A stretch of DNA of 48,408 bases. Source: Lysobacterales bacterium. GTDB lineage: Bacteria > Pseudomonadota > Gammaproteobacteria > Xanthomonadales > SZUA-38. The notes beneath the pieces were generated by a model. It made no database searches. It was not told the DNA's origin and saw nothing but the letters and a program-made list of their open reading frames with translations. Shown here one piece after another: positions 40,281 through 47,808 of this stretch. The first letter of the stretch is position 1. Each line of letters starts with the position of its first letter. The position numbers and the translations under genes are program-made. The stretch lies in assembly GCA_030065125.1 (NCBI GenBank), contig JASJDM010000042.1, positions 1-48,408 of the forward strand, given 5' to 3'.

Positions 40281-42158
40281 CTATCCCCCGTTACCTGCCT
40301 GCTGCTCCTTCCAGCGGGCCTGCCACTCTTCGGCAGAGATGTATTCCTGCACACCAACCACCAGCGAGCCCGGCCCGGCGTGGGCGCCGATGCTGGACCC
40401 TGCCGCGGTCAGCAGGACCGAATGGGCGCCTTTGACGTTCTGCTCGAGGAACTGCCGCATGGCTTCTCCCCCTTCGGCATAGTCGCAATGGGCAACCAGC
40501 AGGCGGTACCTGCGTTTGTGGTTCAGGCGCTTCATTACCCAGCGGGCAAATCGCCGGGGCGCATCGCTGCGCAGGAACAGCACGCCTGCAGGGCCGATCT
40601 TGCCCTCGTCGTTGTTCTTGATGATCAGCGACAGGTGGGCCACGTCGGTAAAGGTCTTCATGCCTTTGGGAACCCGGCCGCCGCGAACGCCGTAGCTCAG
40701 GTCCGGAACCAGCGCATAGGTCCGGGTTCGAGGTCGCAGGTATTCCAGTCCGTCCAGGATGCACTGGCGATTGAGGTTGGCGGCGGCCGCTTCCGCCGCA
40801 AACAGGGTCAGCAGTCCCTGCCCGGCCGAGGCGTTCATGCTGTCGAAGGTCTTGACCTGTTCCTCGTCCACCCGTTTGGCGGCGGCCTGGGCCGCCTGCC
40901 AGGTGCCGCTCATGGCCCTGGAGACGGTCACGGCGATGACCGAGTCAAAGTGCGAGGTCAGGAATTCGAACTGGCGCCGGAAATCCCCAGGTGGCGGCTG
41001 GGACGTTCTGGGATACTCCGGTGAGCTGCGCAGCAGCTCGTAGAACTCCGACGAACTCAGGCTTACCTTGTCCAGGAACTGGCGGTCACTCAGGTTGACC
41101 CGCAGTGGCACCAGGTGGATGTGCAGCCGCTCCATCTCTTCCTCGGGCAGATCTGCGCCGGTATCGGACAGGATGGCCACCCGCCCATGGCGGGAGTGGG
41201 TGGTCTGGGTCTGGGCCAGGATGTCGTCGGCCTTGCGTGAGCTGACGTCGCCGAAGTCCTCGCAGATCCGGAATACGTCAGCGGTATCGTTAACGTGGAT
41301 ATGCACCCGCACCTTGTTGCGGGTCCCGGCCAGCACAAGGCTGCTGCAGTTCAGTTCCAGCAGTTGGTCGCGCAGCTTACGGCGGTCCAGTCCGTCCCGG
41401 GTGACCACGCACTCCGTGCAATAACGATGGGTCACGTCTTCCACGTTGCCGCCGAGGTGTTCCGGTGCGAGGTCTTCGTCCAGCTGCAGTCCCACCGGCA
41501 GCACCGAGGTTACGGTGCCGGTCTCGACGTATTCCTGGATCCCTTCCAGCAGGTCCACGAATCCCTGGGCGCCGGCGTCCACTACTCCGGCTTTGCGCAA
41601 TACCTCCAGCTGGTTGGGCGTATTGGACAGAGAGGTGCGGGCCCGTTCCAGGCCGACCTGCAGCAGATCGCGGAAATCCTCCACACCTTCTTTGATCTGG
41701 GCCCGCAGCGACAGGGCGTAGTCCCGGATCACGGTGATCATGGTGCCCTCTTTGGGCCTGGCAATGGCCATCTGCGCGCTGCGTGAGCCGTTATAGGTCG
41801 CTTCGGCGTAGTCGTGGGCGGTCAGGGTACTGGCGCCCTCCACGGCCTCGTGAAAGCCCTGCAGAAACTGGGCAAAGATGGCGCCGGAGTTACCCCGCGC
41901 ACCGTCGATGGCGTGATCCGCCGCCTGTTCCAGGAACTTGCCCACGTCGGAATTGATCTTCCGCGTGGCGCCCACCAGGATGGCGTGCATGGTCATGGCC
42001 AGGTTGGTGCCGGTGTCCCCGTCGGGCACCGGAAACACGTTGATCCGGTTGATGTAGTCCCGCCGCGCGATGACGTGGTGAATTCCCGCAACCAGCGCGT
42101 CTCTCAGCCAGGCCCCATCGATGGAAAGCAACGATTTTTGGTCGATGTCAGCGTCCAT
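40281..42158 (-). CDS. DhaL (DAK2)-DegV fusion, FakA-FakB-like fatty acid kinase
   Basis: 625 residues from the ATG at 42158. The N-terminal part is a DhaL-type ATP domain with NVFPVPDGDTGTNL (DGDTGTN at 46-52, the Mg-ATP site) and GARGNSGAIFAQFLQGF. A middle part (about 215-315, TECVVTRDGLDRRKLRDQLL to VHIHVNDTADVF) matches the FakA C-terminal region. From about 322 a DegV domain follows: VAILSDTGADLP, TSQPPPGDF, AVTVSRAMSGTWQAA and VPDLSYGVRGGRVP. In Firmicutes these are separate proteins: FakB holds the fatty acid and FakA phosphorylates it. Here both are on one chain directly before plsY, which uses the product. A TATACT-like -10 box lies near 42184-42189 on the minus strand. Confidence 0.88.
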   Translation of the reverse strand: MDADIDQKSLLSIDGAWLRDALVAGIHHVIARRDYINRINVFPVPDGDTGTNLAMTMHAILVGATRKINSDVGKFLEQAADHAIDGARGNSGAIFAQFLQGFHEAVEGASTLTAHDYAEATYNGSRSAQMAIARPKEGTMITVIRDYALSLRAQIKEGVEDFRDLLQVGLERARTSLSNTPNQLEVLRKAGVVDAGAQGFVDLLEGIQEYVETGTVTSVLPVGLQLDEDLAPEHLGGNVEDVTHRYCTECVVTRDGLDRRKLRDQLLELNCSSLVLAGTRNKVRVHIHVNDTADVFRICEDFGDVSSRKADDILAQTQTTHSRHGRVAILSDTGADLPEEEMERLHIHLVPLRVNLSDRQFLDKVSLSSSEFYELLRSSPEYPRTSQPPPGDFRRQFEFLTSHFDSVIAVTVSRAMSGTWQAAQAAAKRVDEEQVKTFDSMNASAGQGLLTLFAAEAAAANLNRQCILDGLEYLRPRTRTYALVPDLSYGVRGGRVPKGMKTFTDVAHLSLIIKNNDEGKIGPAGVLFLRSDAPRRFARWVMKRLNHKRRYRLLVAHCDYAEGGEAMRQFLEQNVKGAHSVLLTAAGSSIGAHAGPGSLVVGVQEYISAEEWQARWKEQQAGNGG

Positions 42159-42324
42159 AATCGGATTGTTTTTATGTGCGGGAAGTATAACTGAGCCGGG
42201 GGCTGGTCGGGGCCTGTCATCCAGACATTCTTGCACATGGTCACAATCGCCACTTTCTGGCCAACTGTCCCATTATCGAACACCCCCGTTCAGCTAACTT
42301 ATTGATTTAAAAGGGACCAGAAAA

Positions 42325-42350
42325 TGGCACGGAAATTGTAGATCTCTACA
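42325..42350 (+). promoter_or_regulatory. Weak sigma-54-like element and palindrome before the PspC-like operon
   Basis: TGGCACGGAAATTGTA (42325-42340) matches TGGCAC-N5-TTGCW except for T in place of the C in the -12 GC dinucleotide. The palindrome TGTAGA-TC-TCTACA (42337-42350) overlaps it. Psp operons are classically sigma-54 dependent, which makes the site worth noting, but the -12 change is at a normally strict position. Confidence 0.35.
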
Positions 42351-42387
42351 GCATGAGGTCAGGTAGCCATATCCAGGGAGCTTAACG

Positions 42388-42603
42388 ATGGTGCGCCACA
42401 TTTCATCCAGTTACCAGCGCCTGCTGTGGGAACTCGCAGCCGCGCTGGTGTTTGCGGTATTCACCATGATCGTGACCAACATCTATGCGGACGAATGCAT
42501 GGGCCAGAAGGTGACAGAGACGGAGCAGACTGAACTTTCTGCACTGGCGCCGCTGCTCACGCCGTCCGATGATATGGTCTGGAGAGGATGTGAGATACGA
42601 TGA
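42388..42603 (+). CDS. Small single-pass membrane protein, coupled to the PspC-like gene
   Basis: 71 residues from an ATG with GGGAG at good spacing. One membrane helix (about 12-33, LLWELAAALVFAVFTMIVTNIY) is followed by a polar tail with two Cys residues (ECMGQ and RGCEI). I do not recognise the family; it is not clearly PspB. The stop overlaps the start of the PspC-like gene as ATGA, so the two are made together, and a role in envelope stress sensing is a guess from that. Confidence 0.7.
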   Translation: MVRHISSSYQRLLWELAAALVFAVFTMIVTNIYADECMGQKVTETEQTELSALAPLLTPSDDMVWRGCEIR

Positions 42604-42959
42604 ACGAAGAACCCATGGACCGCTTCAAGCGGTTTTTAGAAACATCTCCGGAAAACGGTTGGGTTTTCGGCGTTTGTGCCACGATTGCGAAACGAACGGG
42701 CTGGGAGCTGTGGGCGGTTCGCGGAATCGCCGCTGCCTGCCTGCTGCTGTTCACCCTGGCCAGCTGCCTGGTCTACCTGGCCCTGGGCATGCTGATGGAC
42801 GAAACCCGGCCCGGCACCCAGCGCAAGCTGAGCCGCTGGGCACGACAGGCCGACCGCGTGGTCGATCGGATCTGGAGCGGGCTCAAGCAGTTTTTTGACA
42901 ACGGCACGCGGGCCTACTCCCACCGGCATGACTCGCGTTATGAAACCCGGGACGTTTAA
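42600..42959 (+). CDS. PspC-domain envelope-stress protein
   Basis: 119 residues. The PspC pattern is visible: a short N-terminal arm (MDRFKRFLETSPENGWVFGV), CATIAKRTGWELWAVRGIAA, then one long membrane helix (about 43-65, ACLLLFTLASCLVYLALGMLM) and a conserved amphipathic segment afterwards. The C-terminal 50 residues are basic and probably cytoplasmic. PspC proteins sense inner-membrane damage in the phage-shock response, often by binding PspA. No pspA or pspF gene is present in this window. It is coupled to the preceding small membrane gene. Confidence 0.85.
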   Translation: MNEEPMDRFKRFLETSPENGWVFGVCATIAKRTGWELWAVRGIAAACLLLFTLASCLVYLALGMLMDETRPGTQRKLSRWARQADRVVDRIWSGLKQFFDNGTRAYSHRHDSRYETRDV

Positions 42960-43184
42960 CGCTGTCTGATTAATCAGCTCGCCCGAAATGCGCGCGGAGC
43001 ATGACGACACTGTCGTCCTCCAATACACACTCCAGCTCCGCCGTTTTTGGGGTTAGTCTGACCGCAAGGTCCGCCTTCCGTGGCGGACTTGCGGTCGTTC
43101 CGCGAAAACGCGGTTTCCGCTACACTCTCGCGCTTCGCGCGTTGGCACATCCATGTGCCAAAGGGCTTCGATCACAGTAATTCC
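42960..43184. repeat. Cluster of hairpins downstream of the PspC-like gene
   Basis: Four inverted repeats follow one another: CTGATTAATCAG (42966-42977); arms of about 15 bp at 43060-43075 and 43082-43096 (GACCGCAAG...CTTGCGGTC); CCGCGAAAACGCGG (43100-43113); and TTGGCACAT-CC-ATGTGCCAA (43142-43161). No T-run marks a classical terminator. No gene is supported here. With the elements that follow, this fills the gene-free stretch to 43660. Confidence 0.55.
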
Positions 43185-43247
43185 GTCATCCTGACAAACC
43201 ACGCCGTCCTCCTGACAAACCACGCCGTCCTCCTGACAAACCACGCC
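43185..43247 (+). repeat. Three 21-bp tandem repeats abutting MITE-like copy 2
   Basis: Units start at 43185, 43206 and 43227, and each begins GTCMTCCTGA, the first bases of the element end at 43248. They look like slipped or repeatedly gained copies of the element terminus. Confidence 0.7.
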
Positions 43248-43448
43248 GTCATCCTGAACTCGATTCAGGATCCATCTGAAATCCCGAAGTTGCCTTTGTC
43301 GACGGCCGCACGGCCCGGGGCAAAGCCATCGTCAGTGACCCCTTCCACCGCCTGCGAGATCGATCGGAGCCTCCGATCAAACCACTGCCTGGATCCAAAA
43401 CATTACCGACCCCGCTCCCAGATGGATCCCGCGGTGAAAGACGATGAC
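43248..43448. mobile_element. MITE-like element, copy 2, with a decayed right end
   Basis: About 201 bp, aligned along its whole length with the reverse complement of copy 1: same left end, same CCCGAAGTTGCCTTxGTCGA, same CCATCGTCAGTGACCCCTTC, and same CCGATCAAACCACTGCCTGG. The right end keeps CAGATGGATCC but has diverged beyond it. A further partial end copy lies at 43490-43526. The inside is non-coding, so any movement would need a transposase in trans. Confidence 0.75.
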
Positions 43449-43523
43449 TCCGGTTCACCCTGGTGCACCGTTCAGAGGTAGCTGCCCCGGGAATTCAGAT
43501 GGATCCCGGATCAAGTCCAGGAC

Positions 43524-43598
43524 GACGCCGGAAGGGATAACGCCGGAAAGGGTGACGTCGAAAGGGATGACGTCGAAAGAGGTGACGTCGGATGGCAG
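43524..43598 (+). repeat. Five imperfect 15-bp tandem repeats
   Basis: Units of the type GACGTCGAAAGGGAT start at 43524, 43539, 43554, 43569 and 43584. They follow the partial MITE end and lie upstream of the membrane protein gene at 43661. No frame through them looks coding. Confidence 0.7.
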
Positions 43599-43660
43599 CA
43601 ACCCTTGTACACCCCCAACGCCCCCACGTATCCTCGCCACAACTATCGAGCTGAACGCCC

Positions 43661-44554
43661 ATGTACAACCTGAAACGCCTGGCGGGCGTTGCATATCAGG
43701 GCCTGGCTGATCTCTGGCCGTCGATACGGCAGGCCTACAACGCCGACCCGGACGATGACAGCATGGACCGGGTTTACGGGCCCAACCCGAGAATCACGGT
43801 TCCGCTGATCGGCGTCGGCTGCGTGGTGGTGGGTGAGTGGTTTGCCCGCTGGGGCCCGGGACTGCCGTTCAAGGAATTCGTCAACTGGTCCGCCGTACTG
43901 ACGGGGGTTATGTTCGCGCTGCTGATCCGTCGGTACCTGTTTGCCGGGCAAAAGGCCAGGCCGGATGATTTCGGCTGGCTGGCCGCCTCGGTTGCGCCGG
44001 CGCTGGCACTGGTGATCCTGGTGGCGCCCCTGGCCAATATATTCTTCGGCAGCATCCAGCCCCGGCCCATGATTGAACCAGGGGTTCAGCTGGGAACCGT
44101 GCTGGTGATGCTGACCGACGCCCTGGGCCTGGCAGCAGCCATGGTGATTTCGCTGGCCACCCTGTGTTTCAGCAGGAACTGGCCGTCCGCCTTGATCGAC
44201 CTCGCGGTGCGGCTTTTCGTATTCAAACTGATGGTCTGGATCACCGCCCTGGTTCTGCTGGAGATAGACATCGTCAGCACCCTGGCAGGCGCCATTGTCG
44301 AGTCCATCACCGGGTGGCGGGTTCCAGAGTGGCTATCGGAGCTGGCTGACCAGCTGAGCTATGCCGCGATCCTGGCCACGGCCTATCTGGCGGTAATAGG
44401 AGGCACCTGGATGGTGTGCAAACAAAGCTTTGCCGAGCTGCTGGCCAAGGGCGAGGTCGATATTCTGAAGGCGCTGGAGCGACTGGTTGAAGACCCCAAA
44501 AAACGAAAGAAGAAAGAGAAGAAAAAGAAGGGAAAGACCGAACCAGCCGCTTAG
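43661..44554 (+). CDS. Multispan membrane protein with Lys-rich tail, unknown family
   Basis: 297 residues. A soluble N-terminal part (about 1-45) precedes six or so membrane helices: VPLIGVGCVVVGEWF, WSAVLTGVMFALLI, WLAASVAPALALVILVAPLA, GTVLVMLTDALGLAAAMVIS, LFVFKLMVWITALVLLEIDI and AAILATAYLAVIGGTWMV. The C-terminus is strongly basic (KKRKKKEKKKKGK) and probably cytoplasmic, so it may contact lipid or nucleic acid. No catalytic motif is seen. The stop abuts that of the convergent ggt gene with no gap (44554/44555). Confidence 0.75.
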   Translation: MYNLKRLAGVAYQGLADLWPSIRQAYNADPDDDSMDRVYGPNPRITVPLIGVGCVVVGEWFARWGPGLPFKEFVNWSAVLTGVMFALLIRRYLFAGQKARPDDFGWLAASVAPALALVILVAPLANIFFGSIQPRPMIEPGVQLGTVLVMLTDALGLAAAMVISLATLCFSRNWPSALIDLAVRLFVFKLMVWITALVLLEIDIVSTLAGAIVESITGWRVPEWLSELADQLSYAAILATAYLAVIGGTWMVCKQSFAELLAKGEVDILKALERLVEDPKKRKKKEKKKKGKTEPAA

Positions 44555-46279
44555 TCAGGGACTGGCCGCCGCGGCCTTAGCCAGGCAGGCCGCCCGACGG
44601 CCGCTGTTGCCTTCCAGGTTTACCGCCGCGGCGCCGCTGTCCCGGCGGCCGTCGACGCCGCCCAGAAAATAGCACTGCTCCGCGTCGAACTGGATCATCT
44701 GCACCGCTCCCATGGCGCTGCGGCGGTTGAGCTTGTGGCCGATGTCCAGCAGTTTCTCCTGGACATCCATGGGAAACTCCGGCTCGTGGAACAGCAGGTC
44801 CGGCTTCCACTGGTGGTGGAAACGCGGCGCCATGACGGCGTCCTGGGGATCCATGCCGTGATCCACCACGTTGACCAGGGCATGCAGCACCGAGGAGATG
44901 ATCATGGTGCCCATGGGAGATCCCAGCACCATGTGAGGCTGTCCGTCCTTAAGCACGATGGTCGGCGTCATGGACGAGAGCGGGCGTTTGCCGGGTACGA
45001 TGGCGTTGGCCTCGGCGCCCACCGCTTCCCACAGGTTCGGCGTATTGGGCTGGATGGAAAAATCATCCAGCTCGTTGTTCAGCACGATACCCGTGCCTGG
45101 GACCGTGATCAGCGAGCCGAAAATACCGTTGATGGTCTGGGTGATGGCAACGGCATTACCCTGGCTGTCCATGACTGAAATGTGGGTGGTTCCCTGGTCA
45201 TCCGGCGTCTGCTTCAGTTCCGGGATCGAAACCAGCGACCGCGGCCGGATCTTTTTTACGCGATCCAGGGCGTACTGCCTGGAGATCAGGCGCTCCACCG
45301 GCACATCATAAAAATCCGGATCGCCCAGGTAGCGGGCGCGATCGGCAAACGCCAGCCGCATGACCTCGGCCATCATGTGCACGTAGCGGCTGGAACCGTG
45401 ACCCAGAGCCTGCAGATCCATGGTTTCCAGCATGTTGAGCATGCCCACCAGCAGTACGCCACCAGAGCTGGGTGGCGGCATGGACACGATCTGGTACCCC
45501 CGGTAGCTGCCACGAAGCGGCGTGCGCCACCGAACCTGGTACTCTCCAAGGTCTTTCTCGGAAATCGCACCACCAGTGGCTTCAGCGATCTTACGGGCGT
45601 ACTCGCCTTCCGCCAGGGCCCGGGCCCCGTGCTTCTGAATGTGACGCAGGGTATTGGCCAGGTCTTTTTGCACCAGGGTCCACCCCAGTTCCGGGATCCT
45701 GCCCTCATCCAGCTGAATGCGGGCGGTCTCAGGAAAGTTGGCCAGGCGGCTGTGCACCCGGGTCACCACGCGGCGGTGCCAGAAGCTGGCCTGGACACCC
45801 TCTTCAGCCAGGGCGATGGCCGGCTCGATCAGGTCCGCCCAGGGCATGGTCCCGTAGCGCTGGTGCAGGGCGTGCACGCCCTGGACAAATCCCGGCACGC
45901 CCACCGCCAGCGGTCCATTCTTGATCTTGGATTGGTCCTTGCGGTAGATCTCCGGGTCAATGGCAGCGGGAGCGGTTTCCCGGGCGTCCAGTGCGGTGGC
46001 CTCGCCGTCTGCAGTATGGGTAACCGCGAACATGCCGCCGCCCAGCCCTGAGCTGAACGGGTGGGCCACGGCCGCGGCAAAGGCTGTGGCAACGGCTGCA
46101 TCCACGGCGTTGCCGCCCTTACGCAAAACCTCGGCGCCGGCCGCCGCCGCCGGCCGCACCGAGGTCACCACCATGCCGTCCCGGGCCCAGATGGGTTCGA
46201 AGGCGGCAGAGATGGCCGATGGCGCCGTAGCCAGCAGCAGCAGTGCGCACCCCAGGGTCGCGATACGGTGCAGCAGCAT
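44555..46279 (-). CDS. ggt: Periplasmic gamma-glutamyltransferase
   Basis: 574 residues from the ATG at 46279, which overlaps the ferredoxin stop by one base (TGATG). A signal peptide (LLHRIATLGCALLLLATAPSAISA) leads to the large subunit, with RKGGNAVDAAVATAFA and SSGLGGGMFAVTH. The autocleavage nucleophile is Thr364 in QGTTHISVMD, followed by small-subunit blocks LNNELDDFS, PGKRPLSSMTPTIV and GSPMGTMIISS. The proenzyme cuts itself before the Thr and transfers or hydrolyses gamma-glutamyl groups of glutathione. Coupling to a ferredoxin gene and coaD probably reflects operon history rather than joint function. Confidence 0.94.
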   Translation of the reverse strand: MLLHRIATLGCALLLLATAPSAISAAFEPIWARDGMVVTSVRPAAAAGAEVLRKGGNAVDAAVATAFAAAVAHPFSSGLGGGMFAVTHTADGEATALDARETAPAAIDPEIYRKDQSKIKNGPLAVGVPGFVQGVHALHQRYGTMPWADLIEPAIALAEEGVQASFWHRRVVTRVHSRLANFPETARIQLDEGRIPELGWTLVQKDLANTLRHIQKHGARALAEGEYARKIAEATGGAISEKDLGEYQVRWRTPLRGSYRGYQIVSMPPPSSGGVLLVGMLNMLETMDLQALGHGSSRYVHMMAEVMRLAFADRARYLGDPDFYDVPVERLISRQYALDRVKKIRPRSLVSIPELKQTPDDQGTTHISVMDSQGNAVAITQTINGIFGSLITVPGTGIVLNNELDDFSIQPNTPNLWEAVGAEANAIVPGKRPLSSMTPTIVLKDGQPHMVLGSPMGTMIISSVLHALVNVVDHGMDPQDAVMAPRFHHQWKPDLLFHEPEFPMDVQEKLLDIGHKLNRRSAMGAVQMIQFDAEQCYFLGGVDGRRDSGAAAVNLEGNSGRRAACLAKAAAASP

Positions 46280-46536
46280 CAGGCCTGCTCCCCGGCCGTG
46301 AGGCGCCGGTACTTCTGCATCAGCTGCTCCTGGGTTTCCTCGTGGTCCGGGCTGGGCAGGCAGCACTCCACCGGGCACACCGCCTGGCACTGGGGCTCGT
46401 CAAAATGCCCCACGCATTCCGTGCACTTGGCAGGATCGATCTCGTAGATCTCCACGCCCATGTAGATGGCCTCGTTGGGACATTCGGGTTCGCACACGTC
46501 ACAATTGATGCACTGGTCGGTGATGTAAAGGGCCAT
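46279..46536 (-). CDS. yfhL: YfhL-type 2[4Fe-4S] ferredoxin
   Basis: 85 residues. The first cluster motif is C9-IN-C12-DV-C15-EPE-C19-P. The second is CTEC followed by an insert (VGHFDEP) and then CQAVCPVECC, an insertion characteristic of the YfhL/Alvin ferredoxin group. The tail is a charged helix (HEETQEQLMQKYRRL). Alvin-type ferredoxins are low-potential electron carriers. The gene is 30 bp downstream of coaD, an order seen in many gammaproteobacteria, and overlaps ggt. Confidence 0.93.
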   Translation of the reverse strand: MALYITDQCINCDVCEPECPNEAIYMGVEIYEIDPAKCTECVGHFDEPQCQAVCPVECCLPSPDHEETQEQLMQKYRRLTAGEQA

Positions 46537-46566
46537 GGGACCGGGTCTTGATTTGTTCCAGCCCCT

Positions 46567-47061
46567 TCAGTTGGCTGCGTCGAAGCGATTTTTCAATGCT
46601 TCCAGCACCACCGGGTGGACAAAGTCCTTGACGTTGCCTCCCAGGCGGGCCACTTCCTTGACCAGAGATGCGGAGATAAAGCTGTATTTTTCGGCCGGAG
46701 TCAGGAACATGGTTTCCACTTCCGGCACCAGTCGGCGGTTCATGCTGGCCAGCTGAAACTCATATTCAAAGTCCGACACGGCGCGCAGCCCGCGCAGCAG
46801 GACCTTGGCTCCAACATCCCGGGCGAACTGGGCCAGCAGGATGGAAAAGCCCACCACCTCCACGTTGTCCAGGTCCTTCAGCGCGGCCTTGGCCAGATCG
46901 ATGCGCTCTTCCAGGGAAAACGTCGGGCCCTTGCTGCCGGAATCGGCGATGGCCACGATCAGGCGGTCAAACAACCGGGATCCGCGGCGTACGAGATCGA
47001 GGTGACCATTGGTGATGGGGTCGAAAGTGCCGGGATAGATAGCCGTAATGGGGCTGCTCAT
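46567..47061 (-). CDS. coaD: Phosphopantetheine adenylyltransferase
   Basis: 164 residues, standard length, with a GGAG ribosome site. The nucleotidyltransferase motif reads YPGTFDPITNGHLDLVRRG, LLRGLRAVSDFEYEFQLASMNRRL is the substrate-binding block, and ISASLVKEVARLGG is the counterpart of the ISSTxVR/K motif. Reaction: 4'-phosphopantetheine plus ATP to dephospho-CoA, the fourth step of CoA synthesis. It is preceded by rsmD at 45 bp, a widely conserved pair. Together with coaX it means that two CoA enzymes are encoded in this window. Confidence 0.96.
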   Translation of the reverse strand: MSSPITAIYPGTFDPITNGHLDLVRRGSRLFDRLIVAIADSGSKGPTFSLEERIDLAKAALKDLDNVEVVGFSILLAQFARDVGAKVLLRGLRAVSDFEYEFQLASMNRRLVPEVETMFLTPAEKYSFISASLVKEVARLGGNVKDFVHPVVLEALKNRFDAAN

Positions 47062-47106
47062 GATGACTCCTGATCGTAGCGGCGCATTATAGCCACTGAC
47101 CGCCTG

Positions 47107-47694
47107 TCAGCTACAGTGGGCTACAGTGAGCAACCGCAGCTGGACTTCACCCATGATCTTGTCCCGGTCGATCTGGTAACGGTCAGGCAGCGCTGGTGGC
47201 ACACTGGCCGGGTTTTCCAGGTAGACCTGCCCACCCGCAGACAGGTAGGCCGGGATCTTTTCCAGCAACGCGTTCCAGAGATCCGCCTCGAACGGCGGAT
47301 CCAGAAAGATGAGGTCAAATGGCGGCGGCCCGGTCCCCAGCCAGCCGAGACCATCCGCCCTGATCACTTCCACACGATCTGCCGCCCCGAGCATTTCAAC
47401 CGTGCTTCTCAGATTCGCCACGGCCTGCCGGTCCTGTTCCACCAGCACCGCCTCCCGGGCGCCCCGGGAAACGGCCTCTAATCCAAGCACCCCGGTGCCG
47501 GCAAACAGGTCCAGCACCCGGGCACCGGCAATCCTCGGCTGCAGCCAGTTGAACAGGGTCTCGCGAACCCTGTCGCCGGTGGGGCGCAGCCCGGGTATGT
47601 CGGCCACCGGCAACCTGCGGCCGCGCCACTCACCGGCGATGATGCGAACGCTGCCGGGCTGCCGCCGGGATTGTTTTTGGGTACGCGGTCTCAC
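47107..47694 (-). CDS. rsmD: 16S rRNA (guanine-966-N2)-methyltransferase
   Basis: 195 residues with a GTG start. The basic N-terminus (RPRTQKQSRRQPGSVRIIAG) and EWRGRRLPV open the family pattern, then RPTGDRVRETLFNWL. The SAM-binding motif is VLDLFAGTGVLGLEAVSRGA and the catalytic motif is DPPF. It methylates G966 of 16S rRNA during 30S assembly. It heads the rsmD-coaD-ferredoxin-ggt operon and diverges from the rhodanese gene across a 114-bp gap. Confidence 0.95.
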   Translation of the reverse strand: MRPRTQKQSRRQPGSVRIIAGEWRGRRLPVADIPGLRPTGDRVRETLFNWLQPRIAGARVLDLFAGTGVLGLEAVSRGAREAVLVEQDRQAVANLRSTVEMLGAADRVEVIRADGLGWLGTGPPPFDLIFLDPPFEADLWNALLEKIPAYLSAGGQVYLENPASVPPALPDRYQIDRDKIMGEVQLRLLTVAHCS

Positions 47695-47753
47695 GGTGTC
47701 TCACCTTGGTGATTTTTGCCCTGCAAAGCAAGGCCATCATCCTCCTCGTCACG

Positions 47754-47781
47754 TTGACATATGCGTATATTCTAATATACT
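47754..47781 (+). promoter_or_regulatory. Promoter with palindromic operator for the DUF4395-rhodanese gene
   Basis: TTGACA (47754-47759), a 16-bp spacer and TATACT (47776-47781) form a strong promoter. The palindrome GTATATTCTAATATAC (47765-47780; arms GTATAT/ATATAC) covers the spacer and most of the -10 box, a repressor position. The AT-rich dyad resembles operators of BigR/SqrR-type ArsR regulators that respond to sulfide. The regulator gene is not in this window. Confidence 0.6.
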
Positions 47782-47808
47782 AAATCAACGAATTCCGAGG
47801 AGTCCCCC

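Noticed and set aside
39344..40435. Open frame of about 360 codons opposite birA and plsY
   Set aside because: Gln/His/Gly-rich composition and no family motifs, while both minus-strand genes are unmistakable.
43053..43244. Small repeat-rich frame encoding repeated VCQEDGV
   Set aside because: It simply translates the 21-bp tandem repeats next to the MITE-like element; no ribosome site.
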